Of a stretch of DNA of 21,941 nucleotides, positions 7,352 through 15,248 are shown piece by piece. The notes beneath the pieces were generated by a model, which worked only from the letters and a program-made list of their open reading frames with translations, had not been told where the DNA came from and did not search any database. Each line of letters opens with the position of its first letter. Position 1 is the first letter of the stretch. Source of the stretch: an uncultured Pseudomonadales bacterium (GTDB lineage Bacteria; Pseudomonadota; Gammaproteobacteria; Pseudomonadales; Porticoccaceae); contig CALLDA010000204.1 in the NCBI GenBank assembly GCA_937998635.1, positions 1-21,941 on the forward strand, written 5' to 3'. The position numbers and the translations under genes are program-made.

Positions 7352-10300
7352 ATGCCAAAACGTAGCGATATTCACAGCATATTAATTCTTGGCGCCGGAC
7401 CGATTATTATCGGTCAGGCCTGTGAGTTCGATTATTCCGGTGCTCAGGCCTGTAAGGCTTTGCAAGAGGAAGGCTTCCGCGTCATCCTGGTTAATTCCAA
7501 CCCTGCGACCATTATGACCGACCCGGTGATGGCCGATGCCACCTACATCGAACCGGTGGAATGGCGTACAGTAGCAGCGATTATCGAGAAAGAACGCCCC
7601 GACGTGATTTTGCCGACTATGGGTGGTCAGACCGCACTTAACTGCGCCCTTGATCTAGCCCGCGAAGGCGTGCTCGAAAAATTTGGTGTCGAGCTGGTCG
7701 GCGCCACCAAAGAAGCCATCGATAAAGCCGAAGATCGTGAAAAATTTGATCGCGCCATGAAAGCCATCGGTCTCGAAACGCCCAATTCGCGGATTGTCCA
7801 TAGTCTTGAAGAAGCCCTCCAGGTGCCTGATCTATTTGGCTTCCCCTGTATTATTCGCCCCTCCTTCACCATGGGTGGCTCCGGTGGCGGTATCGCCTAC
7901 AACCGTGAAGAATTCGAAGAAATCTGCAAGCGTGGCCTGGATCTTTCGCCCACCAAAGAGTTGCTGATTGATGAATCTCTGATCGGCTGGAAAGAATATG
8001 AAATGGAAGTGGTGCGTGACAAAAATGATAACTGCATCATTATCTGCTCCATTGAAAACCTCGACCCCATGGGCATCCACACGGGCGATTCCATCACCGT
8101 TGCCCCCGCTCAGACGCTGACTGATAAGGAATATCAGATCATGCGTAACGCCTCCGTCGCTGTGCTGCGGGAGATCGGCGTCGAAACCGGCGGCTCCAAT
8201 GTCCAGTTTGCGGTAAATCCAGAAGATGGTCGTCTGGTGGTGATAGAGATGAATCCCAGGGTATCCCGCTCATCGGCGCTGGCCTCAAAAGCGACGGGCT
8301 TTCCCATTGCCAAAATTGCCGCCAAACTAGCCATTGGTTATACCCTCGACGAATTGCGCAACGATATTACCGGCGGTGCAACACCGGCCTCTTTCGAACC
8401 CAGTATCGATTACGTGGTGACCAAGATACCGCGTTTTGCTTTTGAGAAATTTGCTCAGGCCAACCCACTCTTAACGACGCAAATGAAGTCGGTAGGCGAG
8501 GTCATGGCCATCGGTCGAACCTTCCAGGAATCTTTGCAAAAGGCCTTGCGTGGCCTGGAAGTCGGCAGCTCAGGTTTTGACCCTCGGGTCGATCTAAACA
8601 GCGATGCCGCCAACAGTGAGATTCGTCAGCAATTGACGGCGGCAAGCTCGGACCGAATCTGGTATGTCGGAGATGCCTTCCGATCCGGAATGAGTGTTGA
8701 GGATATTTTTCAGGCCACTGCTATTGATCGGTGGTTTCTGGTGCAAATCGAAGACTTAATCAAAGACGAGCAGGCGCTAAGCAGCCACCAACTAAGTGAC
8801 CTGGATGCCGATTACCTTTATGCACTGAAACGAAAGGGTTTCGCCGACCGGCGTATTGCCGATGTCATCGGCGTCAGCGAAGCAGAAGTGCGAAATAAAC
8901 GCTGGCAGACCAATATTCGACCGGTCTACAAACGCGTTGATACCTGCGCTGCCGAGTTCTCCACCGATACGGCGTACCTCTATTCCACCTACGAAGAAGA
9001 ATGTGAATCTGCACCGTCAGATCGGGATAAGATCCTCGTGCTCGGCGGTGGCCCCAATCGCATTGGTCAGGGTATCGAGTTTGATTATTGCTGTGTTCAT
9101 GCTGCCCTGGCGATGCGGGAAGATGGCTACGAGACCATTATGGTCAACTGTAATCCTGAAACCGTATCCACTGATTACGATACCTCCGACCGGCTCTATT
9201 TTGAGCCAGTCACACTCGAAGATGTGCTCGAAATTGTCGCCGTCGAAAACCCTGTTGGCGTGATCGTCCAGTTTGGCGGGCAAACACCGCTAAAATTGGC
9301 GCGAGCCCTCGAAGCCGCAGGCGTGCCGATAATTGGCACTACGCCAGATGCTATCGACCAGGCTGAAGATAGAGAACGTTTCCAGCAAATGATCAACAAG
9401 TTGGGTTTATTACAGCCCTCCAACGCCACCGTGCGCTCGGTTGATCAGGCTATCGAAAAGGCCGCAGATATTGGTTATCCCCTGGTAGTGAGACCGTCCT
9501 ACGTGCTTGGCGGTCGGGCCATGGAGATTGTCTATGGTGATGATGAGCTGCTCCGCTACATGCGTGATGCGGTTCAGGTCTCGGATGATTCCCCGGTATT
9601 GCTCGACTATTTTCTTTCTGCAGCTATCGAGGTGGATATCGACGCAGTGTCCGACGGCCAGGATGTGGTGATCGGTGCCATCATGCAGCACATTGAACAG
9701 GCGGGTATTCACTCCGGTGATTCGGCCTGTTCGCTACCTCCCTATAGCTTGCCCGAGTCCGTGCAGGAAGAAATGCGCGAGGTCGTCAAAGCCATGGCCC
9801 TTGAGCTGGGTGTCAAAGGTTTGATGAATGTACAACTGGCCTGGCAGGACGACAAGGTCTATGTGATTGAGGTTAATCCCCGAGCCTCTCGGACTGTGCC
9901 TTTTGTCTCTAAGGCTATCGGTGTTTCCCTGGCTAAAATCGCCGCTCGATGTATGGCGGGACAAAGCCTGGCGGATTTGGGCGTTACCGAAGAGGTCATT
10001 CCCAAACACTTTTACGTTAAAGAAGCGGTCTTCCCCTTTAATAAATTCCCCGGTATCGATCCGATTTTAGGGCCGGAAATGAAATCGACCGGCGAAGTAA
10101 TGGGCATCGGTGAAACTTTTGCCGAAGCCTATGCCAAGGCGCAATTGGGCGCTGGTGATGAAATCCCCCAGTCCGGCACGGCTTTTTTGAGTGTCCGGGA
10201 ACCAGATAAATCCGGCGTAGCAGAGGTTGCCAGGCAACTATGTCAGCTAGGCTTCTCACTGGTTTGTACCAGTGGCACCGCACAGATGATTCGTGATGCC

Positions 10301-10576
10301 GGGCTTGAAACTGAAGTGGTCAACAAAGTAAAAGAAGGTCGCCCTCATATTGTTGATATGATAAAAAATGGCAAAATAGATTTGATTATCAATACCACCG
10401 AGGGCCGCCAGGCGATCAATGATTCCGCTGCCATTCGATCCAGCGCTGAGGCCAGCGGTGTGTACTACACTACGACCCTGGCCGGTGGCAATGCGGTCTG
10501 TATGGCTCTTAAGTTCGATGCCCTAGCCGCCAATGGCGGCTTGCAGGTGAGAAAGTTGCAGGAACTTGCGGTTTAA
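7352..10576 (+). CDS. carB: Carbamoyl-phosphate synthase large subunit
   Basis: 1074 aa, the normal family length. It phosphorylates bicarbonate and carbamate in two homologous ATP-grasp halves (about 1-550 and 551-935), fed with ammonia through a tunnel from CarA. The first half begins SILILGAGPIIIGQACEFDYSG and carries GGSGGGIAYN. The second begins ILVLGGGPNRIGQGIEFDYC and carries VLGGRAMEIVY. The C-terminal MGS-like allosteric domain (from about 940, with FSLVCTSGTAQMIRDAG) is the site where pyrimidine and ornithine effectors bind in known enzymes. The ATG at 7352 gives the usual MPKRSDI start, although only weak ribosome binding sequence is seen. It is the second gene of carA-carB-greA. 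Confidence 0.99.
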   Translation: MPKRSDIHSILILGAGPIIIGQACEFDYSGAQACKALQEEGFRVILVNSNPATIMTDPVMADATYIEPVEWRTVAAIIEKERPDVILPTMGGQTALNCALDLAREGVLEKFGVELVGATKEAIDKAEDREKFDRAMKAIGLETPNSRIVHSLEEALQVPDLFGFPCIIRPSFTMGGSGGGIAYNREEFEEICKRGLDLSPTKELLIDESLIGWKEYEMEVVRDKNDNCIIICSIENLDPMGIHTGDSITVAPAQTLTDKEYQIMRNASVAVLREIGVETGGSNVQFAVNPEDGRLVVIEMNPRVSRSSALASKATGFPIAKIAAKLAIGYTLDELRNDITGGATPASFEPSIDYVVTKIPRFAFEKFAQANPLLTTQMKSVGEVMAIGRTFQESLQKALRGLEVGSSGFDPRVDLNSDAANSEIRQQLTAASSDRIWYVGDAFRSGMSVEDIFQATAIDRWFLVQIEDLIKDEQALSSHQLSDLDADYLYALKRKGFADRRIADVIGVSEAEVRNKRWQTNIRPVYKRVDTCAAEFSTDTAYLYSTYEEECESAPSDRDKILVLGGGPNRIGQGIEFDYCCVHAALAMREDGYETIMVNCNPETVSTDYDTSDRLYFEPVTLEDVLEIVAVENPVGVIVQFGGQTPLKLARALEAAGVPIIGTTPDAIDQAEDRERFQQMINKLGLLQPSNATVRSVDQAIEKAADIGYPLVVRPSYVLGGRAMEIVYGDDELLRYMRDAVQVSDDSPVLLDYFLSAAIEVDIDAVSDGQDVVIGAIMQHIEQAGIHSGDSACSLPPYSLPESVQEEMREVVKAMALELGVKGLMNVQLAWQDDKVYVIEVNPRASRTVPFVSKAIGVSLAKIAARCMAGQSLADLGVTEEVIPKHFYVKEAVFPFNKFPGIDPILGPEMKSTGEVMGIGETFAEAYAKAQLGAGDEIPQSGTAFLSVREPDKSGVAEVARQLCQLGFSLVCTSGTAQMIRDAGLETEVVNKVKEGRPHIVDMIKNGKIDLIINTTEGRQAINDSAAIRSSAEASGVYYTTTLAGGNAVCMALKFDALAANGGLQVRKLQELAV

Positions 10577-10609
10577 GCACTTGATGCAAAAGCTAAACAA
10601 GGAAACACC

Positions 10610-11086
10610 ATGAGCAAAACTCCTCTGACCGTTGAGGGCGAGGCCCAGCTTCGAGCCGAGCTGGAACAATTAAAAAAAATCGACCGACCGCGTATTGTGG
10701 AGGCGATTGCCGAGGCTCGAGCCCATGGTGATTTAAAAGAAAATGCCGAGTACCACGCCGCCCGTGAAGAGCAGGGTTTTTCGGAAGCACGCATTCGCGA
10801 TTTAGAGAGCAAGTTGAGCAATGCCCAGGTTATCGATATTTCCACAATACCCCCCAGCGACAAGGTGATATTTTCCACCACCGTGACCATCATAAACATC
10901 GAAACTGATGAAACCTACACCTACAAAATTGTCGGTGACGACGAGGCCGATATCAAAGAACAAAAAATATCCTATCAATCACCCATTGCTCGGGCTTTAA
11001 TTAGTAAAGAAATTGGTGATGTGGTGATCGTGAAAACACCCTCCGGTGATATCGAGTACGAAATTGACGAAGTAGAGTATAAATAG
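10610..11086 (+). CDS. greA: Transcription elongation factor GreA
   Basis: 158 aa. It binds the RNA polymerase secondary channel and stimulates cleavage of backtracked transcripts. The N-terminal coiled coil (about 1-75) includes LTVEGEAQLRAELEQL and the acidic tip DLKENAEYHAAREEQGF, whose Asp/Glu residues act in cleavage. The C-terminal FKBP-like domain includes SPIARALISKEIGDVV. AAGGAA lies 7 nt before the ATG, and carB ends only 33 nt upstream. greA in the car operon is known from Pseudomonas aeruginosa, so co-transcription is likely here too. Confidence 0.98.
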   Translation: MSKTPLTVEGEAQLRAELEQLKKIDRPRIVEAIAEARAHGDLKENAEYHAAREEQGFSEARIRDLESKLSNAQVIDISTIPPSDKVIFSTTVTIINIETDETYTYKIVGDDEADIKEQKISYQSPIARALISKEIGDVVIVKTPSGDIEYEIDEVEYK

Positions 11087-11174
11087 GCCTGGTCGCCCCG
11101 CTCGCGAATATGGCTATCGATACCGACTATTAATATCAAACTGGTTTTTAACATAAAAATAAGGACGTAGTGTT

Positions 11175-11738
11175 ATGCGAATGAAGACACCCAGAGTTGC
11201 GCCGGTTGAAGAAGCTGACTGGAACGAGGCCCAAAGGGCCGCCATTGGCAATGCCAAAATGGGCGGACGGGTTCTCAATATTTTCAAAACCATGGCCAAT
11301 CATCCCAGCCTTGCCAGGCGCTGGATGGTCTTTGCCAATCATATTATGGGCAAGTCAACGATCAGTTTACGGGATCGAGAAATTGTCATCTTACGTATGG
11401 GCTGGCTGTGTAAATCAGGCTATGAGTGGGGTCAGCATGTGCAGATAGGCTTGAAGTGCGACATGAGCGCTGAAGAGATCGAGCAGGTGAAAGTCGGTGC
11501 TGAATCACCAGTCTGGGCCGATAACGAGCGTTTGCTACTCATCGCAACCGACGAACTGCGCAACGATGCCTTTATATCCAATGCCACCTGGCAGAGCTTG
11601 TCTGGGCACTACAACACCGAGCAATTGATGGACATCGTCTTCACTGCAGGCCAGTACAACCTGGTCTCCATGGCGCTCAATACCCTGGGCGTGCAACTTG
11701 ATTCCGGTATGACGCTGGACCAGGAGCTGTGCAAGTAA
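11175..11738 (+). CDS. Carboxymuconolactone decarboxylase (AhpD-like) family protein
   Basis: 187 aa, predicted cytoplasmic, all-helical AhpD/CMD fold. The core reads LRDREIVILRMGWLCKSGYEWGQHVQIG, the usual region of the CMD active site. Here one Cys is followed by Tyr-Glu-Trp and His rather than the CxxC redox pair of AhpD, so a peroxidase-linked disulfide function is doubtful. This Glu/His version is common in uncharacterised CMD proteins beside catabolic genes. AAGGA lies 10 nt upstream of the ATG. The next gene, an enoyl-CoA hydratase homologue, starts 92 nt downstream on the same strand, and the two probably share a degradative pathway. The substrate is unknown. Confidence 0.85.
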   Translation: MRMKTPRVAPVEEADWNEAQRAAIGNAKMGGRVLNIFKTMANHPSLARRWMVFANHIMGKSTISLRDREIVILRMGWLCKSGYEWGQHVQIGLKCDMSAEEIEQVKVGAESPVWADNERLLLIATDELRNDAFISNATWQSLSGHYNTEQLMDIVFTAGQYNLVSMALNTLGVQLDSGMTLDQELCK

Positions 11739-11830
11739 TTACTGCCGCATCGATTATTTATACTTTAGCTAATCGATAATCAGCTAACCATTCACTAGCA
11801 AACAATCAACCTTACGAGAGGGAACAACTG

Positions 11831-12637
11831 ATGCAATATTCAGACTATGAACACCTGTTATTTGAACACAAAGACAACGGCGTACTGCTGATCACCCTAA
11901 ACCGTCCAGAAGTGATGAACGCCACCAATGGCCGTATGCATTGGGAGCTGACGCAAATCTGGGACACCGTTGCCAATGACGACGATACCAATGTGGTCGT
12001 GGTTACCGGTGCTGGCAAAGCCTTTTCAGCCGGTGGCGATTTAACCTGGATCGAAGGTGTGGTCGGCAAGCCCGAAGGCATTCGCAAGATTCAAAAAGAG
12101 GCCGGTGACATTGTTTTCAATATGTTGGCCCTCGAAAAGCCAGTGATTTCCGCCATTAATGGCGTAGCGGTCGGTGCCGGTCTGGCGGTAGCGTTGATGG
12201 CCGATATTAGCATCATGTCTGAAACCGCCAAATTCACCGACGGCCACGTCAAACTGGGTGTTGGTGCCGGTGACCACGCGGCAATTATCTGGCCTATTCT
12301 GTGCGGCATGGCGAAAGCAAAATATTATCTAATGACTGCCGAATTTGTCGATGGCAAAGAAGCTGATCGCATCGGTCTGGTGAGCATGAGCGTTCCTGCA
12401 GAAGACGTATTACCCCGTGCCATGGCCATCGCCGATAACCTGGCAGCCGGTAGCCAGCACGCGATTCGCGGTACCAAGACAACGCTCAATGGCTGGATGC
12501 AAATGGCAGCACCGATATTTGAGAATTCTCTGCGTATGGAAATGCTGTGTTTCCTCGGTGAGGATGCCGCAGAAGGGGTGGCTGCGGTCAACGAAAAACG
12601 TGTCGCTAACTTCCCCTCCTCAAAAGTGGGTGGCTAA
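11831..12637 (+). CDS. Enoyl-CoA hydratase/isomerase (crotonase) family protein
   Basis: 268 aa with the crotonase fold, acting on CoA thioesters. Oxyanion-hole elements are visible at SAGGDL (residues 66-71) and in AVGAGLAVALMADISI (113-128). At the position of the first catalytic Glu of classical hydratases the sequence has His139 (DGHVKLGVGAGDHAA), while Asp148 stands near the second acid. It may therefore not be an ordinary beta-oxidation hydratase; isomerase, hydrolase or decarboxylase activity is possible. AGAGGGAA lies 6 nt before the ATG. It lies downstream of the CMD-family gene and is closed by a strong terminator. Confidence 0.9.
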   Translation: MQYSDYEHLLFEHKDNGVLLITLNRPEVMNATNGRMHWELTQIWDTVANDDDTNVVVVTGAGKAFSAGGDLTWIEGVVGKPEGIRKIQKEAGDIVFNMLALEKPVISAINGVAVGAGLAVALMADISIMSETAKFTDGHVKLGVGAGDHAAIIWPILCGMAKAKYYLMTAEFVDGKEADRIGLVSMSVPAEDVLPRAMAIADNLAAGSQHAIRGTKTTLNGWMQMAAPIFENSLRMEMLCFLGEDAAEGVAAVNEKRVANFPSSKVGG

Positions 12638-12690
12638 GGCTGTAAACACGATACTCCTACAGCAGTCCTGCACCAGAGAAAGACGGGCAA

Positions 12691-12724
12691 AAAAAACCAG
12701 CGCTACTAGCGCTGGTTTTTTTTC
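12691..12724. terminator. Strong bidirectional rho-independent terminator
   Basis: AAAAAACCAGCGCT and AGCGCTGGTTTTTT form a perfect stem around a 3-nt loop (ACT). An A-run flanks one side and a T-run the other, so it can end transcripts from both directions. It serves the crotonase gene (plus strand) and the beta-barrel remnant (minus strand), and marks the border between the two halves of the window. Confidence 0.9.
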
Positions 12725-12751
12725 GTAACCATTTAGCTGTTGATTTAGCTA

Positions 12752-12923
12752 TTAAAACTGATATGTAAGACCTACTGTCACATCATCTGACCACTCCATC
12801 GGAGCAAAGATAGAACCCGCATTATCGGCATCTATCAAATTAGTGAAGGCTTCTATGGTCACCGCATTACTGGGCTTATATCGAACAGCAGGCTGAATAA
12901 AAACTCCACCGTTAAAATCAGCT
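12752..12923 (-). pseudogene. 3' remnant of an outer-membrane beta-barrel gene (DUF1302-like)
   Basis: Too short to be called as a gene by itself. The minus strand reads DFNGGVFIQPAVRYKPSNAV, then TIEAFTNLIDADNAGS, and ends DDVTVGLTYQF and stop. Alternating hydrophobic residues and a terminal aromatic Phe are the signature of the last strands of an outer-membrane barrel. It lies downstream of RND/MMPL and Ycf48-like genes, where DUF1302 outer-membrane proteins are often found, so DUF1302 is my best guess by context. The frame is cut at the left end of the IS30 relic. About 60 residues remain of a protein that is normally several hundred. Confidence 0.62.
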
Positions 12924-12945
12924 GAGTTCAGATAATAACTGCAAC
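12924..12945 (+). repeat. IS30-type left inverted repeat
   Basis: GAGTTCAGATAATAAC then TGCAAC; it matches the reverse complement of the right end at 19 of 22 positions. Confidence 0.75.
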
Positions 12946-13013
12946 GCTTGAATGATAGACGGGTTAAGTGCCAGTAGAATTGGCAGCTCTAACCCAAACC
13001 AATTCAAGCGACT

Positions 13014-13823
13014 ATGAAGAAGCGATACCGACTGTTAACCCTAAAACAACGATACCAGATACAAGCGGGGCAGGGTGTGGCATTTTCACAAAGCGCCATT
13101 GCCGGACAGGTAAGCTGTCATAAATCCACCTTCAGTCGAGAACTCAAACGTTGTTGGCATGGCCGATAGGATGCTGAGAAAGCGCGTCACCTGGCTATAA
13201 AAATGCGCCGACTGGCCAACAAAGCGACACGCTACACACCTGAACTATGGGCCATGATCACAGACAATTTGGCTCATGCATGGTCACCAGCAGCTATTGC
13301 AGGCCGTCTTTGCCTTGAACAGGGCAAACAGCACACCAGCTATGAAAAGATCTATCAATGGACATATCGCGATAAGAAAAAGGTTGGGCACCACATCGTC
13401 ACCTCCTGAGAGCTTATCACGGCTACCGAAAACGGCGCGGAGCTCATGATGGTAGAGGTTCGTTGCAAGATAGAGTATCGATTGACCAGCGGCCCTTGGC
13501 GGCCAATAACCGGCATCACTACGGCCATTGGGAGGGTGATACTGTTCACGGTCAACAGGGTAGCCTGGTGACGTTAGTTGATCGTAAAAGCCGATATTAG
13601 TATCTATTTTGCCGACCCCTACGCCTCATGGCAGCAGGCTAGTAATGAAAATACTAATGGCTTGTTACGCCGCGACGTTCCTAAAGGTACAGATTTTAAT
13701 AAAGAATCGGCGCAAGCATTAAGGCGTGTGGTAGAGAAAATTAATTTGATGCCTCGTAAGCTGTTGAACTGGAAATCAGCTTACGAAGTGTATTACGGGC
13801 AGCGTGTTGCACTTATTACTTGA
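13014..13823 (+). pseudogene. IS30-family transposase, inactivated
   Basis: The reading starts at ATG 13014 (KKRYRLLTLKQRYQIQAGQG, a helix-turn-helix region with HKSTFSRELKR). It meets an in-frame TAG at 13167-13169 and continues to AGRLCLEQGKQHTSYEKIYQW. Near 13385-13394 the frame shifts to one reading AYHGYRKRRGAHDGRGS and HYGHWEGDTVHGQQGSLVTL, then stops at 13598. The last part, in a third frame, reads FADPYASWQQASNENTNGLL and PKGTDF, ending at 13823. The first catalytic Asp (13538) and the final Glu (13647) are only about 36 codons apart, when over 90 are expected. So some 55 codons including the middle Asp of the DDE triad are gone. It cannot make a working transposase. Confidence 0.85.
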
Positions 13824-13827
13824 ACTC
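13806..13827 (-). repeat. IS30-type right inverted repeat
   Basis: Mirror copy of the left end; it overlaps the final codons and stop of the transposase remnant. Confidence 0.75.
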
Positions 13828-14115
13828 AAGATAGATGGAATCTAGTTCCAGATACTACTGACGGTGAGGCCCCCGGTATTAATACTGTAAATACCGTTAC
13901 TACCTGTTACGGGTACAAGCCTTGCTCTGATCTATGAGCAAACCCGATATGAAACCCGGATGTCGGTAAACTCCGACTAACCAGGATCGTATTCGTATAA
14001 ATTTTACCTACTGGAAGAGTCCAGGCATCTGGATTCCATTTATTCCACCTATCGGAAACATTCATAGACTAAAGCAAGCAGTGATATAGCTTCTGATTCT
14101 TCGGCCAGGTCAATA
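13828..14115. other. Degenerate gene-free stretch between the IS relic and the Ycf48-like gene
   Basis: There is no intact gene in 288 bp. On the minus strand, 14065-13907 encodes 52 residues including NKWNPDAWTLPVGKIYTNT, and another frame continues PVTGSNGIYSINTGG. On the plus strand there is a barrel-like reading SLALIYEQTRYETRMSVNSD, followed one frame over by QDRIRINFTYW. Either may be a decayed gene piece; I cannot assign a family. The stretch may hold the missing part of the outer-membrane gene or unrelated rearranged DNA. Confidence 0.4.
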
Positions 14116-15114
14116 TTAGTTGTTAATCTGAATTATGCGTCCTGAATGACCCACCATAACAATGTTGTTCGATGCACCACCGTCTACTGACGTACCTTTA
14201 ACGGACTGATACCACTTAACCGAAATGTCGCCCTCAGTAACAGACTCCCAACTTACACCCGCATCCCGGCTACGCAGTAAGGTTCGAATGCCAGTAATTA
14301 ATACATCTTGTCCCGATGACCAGACATCAAGCAGGTTCTCTCTGGTTGGCACCTCGCCAGTGCTCTGCCAGGTTAAACCACCATCAACAGTTTTTAAGAC
14401 TTTACCATCCTGACCAGCTACATAACCCGTTTGCCGATCAGAGAAATAGATACCAGCTAAGGACGAGTCTGCCTTGTTAACAACCTCCCAGCTATCACCA
14501 CCGTCGGCAGACAACAAAATCAACTCGAACTCACCAATTACCATAATGGTGTTGTCGTCAAAAACCGCAACGTCGTAGATATGAGGTTCAAGAAAATCAT
14601 TAAGAATAGCTTCCCAGTCAAAGCTGATAGGTTCCCAGCTAGCTCCGGCGTCAACAGACCGCAATACCGCTCCGAAGCCGCCGACCGCAACCGCCAGACC
14701 CTGATTATTTGAATCGACGGACAACAATCTTTGCTCTGAGCCAGAACTAACCATCTGCCATTCACCGCTTGCCGATTGCACCTGAATAGTACCTTCCTGA
14801 CCGACTGCAATAGCGCCTTTGCCACTGCAGGACACGCCCAACAAGGCTTTGTCGGAAAGAGGTGTTCCTGGCTGCCAGCTTAATCCTGCATCAGCTGTCG
14901 ACAATACAGTACCCGCAACCCCAACAGCCAAGCCCTTTTGACCTTGAAAACATACATCGTACAAAGCGTCGTGAGGGATACCCTGATAACGAAGCGTCAA
15001 CACCCCTGCTTCGCTATCTTCGGCGAGTGCAGAAACGCTAACGCAAACACTTAAACCTAAACCCACACCAGCGATAAACTGTTTTACTCGACTCAACTCA
15101 ATTCGCCCTAACAT
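14116..15114 (-). CDS. Ycf48-like (BNR/PSII-stability type) secreted beta-propeller
   Basis: 332 aa from the ATG at 15114, which has GGAG 9 nt upstream; an in-frame ATG at 15159 would add 15 residues without a ribosome site. A signal peptide (about residues 1-31, ending SVSALA before EDSEAG) sends it to the periplasm. The body is a propeller with repeated S/R-x-DxGxxW sites: STADAGLSWQ, RSVDAGASWE, LSADGGDSWE, KTVDGGLTWQ and RSRDAGVSWE. Such Ycf48-like proteins are regular neighbours of MMPL/RND transporters in gammaproteobacteria and are thought to be accessory assembly factors, although the function is not established. The transporter gene lies 134 nt upstream. Confidence 0.88.
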   Translation of the reverse strand: MLGRIELSRVKQFIAGVGLGLSVCVSVSALAEDSEAGVLTLRYQGIPHDALYDVCFQGQKGLAVGVAGTVLSTADAGLSWQPGTPLSDKALLGVSCSGKGAIAVGQEGTIQVQSASGEWQMVSSGSEQRLLSVDSNNQGLAVAVGGFGAVLRSVDAGASWEPISFDWEAILNDFLEPHIYDVAVFDDNTIMVIGEFELILLSADGGDSWEVVNKADSSLAGIYFSDRQTGYVAGQDGKVLKTVDGGLTWQSTGEVPTRENLLDVWSSGQDVLITGIRTLLRSRDAGVSWESVTEGDISVKWYQSVKGTSVDGGASNNIVMVGHSGRIIQINN

Positions 15115-15196
15115 GCTTCTTTTCTCCATCTCGTACCGGTTATCTAACTCTGGGATCATCGGCCATCAGGCGGCCCGTTATTGTTTCCCAAACTTA

Positions 15197-15224
15197 TCGA
15201 CTAGCTGAATATCCAGCTAGTCGA
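15197..15224. repeat. Perfect 11-bp inverted repeat between transporter and Ycf48-like genes
   Basis: TCGACTAGCTG and CAGCTAGTCGA around a 6-nt loop. No T-run follows on the minus strand, so it is not a typical terminator. It could be an mRNA-processing or stabilising hairpin, or an operator. Confidence 0.7.
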
Positions 15225-15248
15225 GGTGGATTTACTAGAACCTGGGGT

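Larger units (their letters stand above)
12924..13827 (+). mobile_element. Degenerate IS30-family insertion sequence
   Basis: Terminal inverted repeats bound the element. Each end starts GAGTTCA, then two variable bases, TAATAA, one variable base and TGCAAC; 19 of 22 positions agree. The element is 904 bp, shorter than the usual 1.0-1.2 kb of the family, in keeping with an internal deletion in the transposase. No target-site duplication is seen: the flanks are GCT on the left and AAG on the right. That suggests later rearrangement beside the element. Confidence 0.8.

Noticed and set aside
13203..13823. Two separate small genes at 13203-13409 and 13578-13823
   Set aside because: Both are pieces of one broken IS30 transposase, recognised by their order and motifs.
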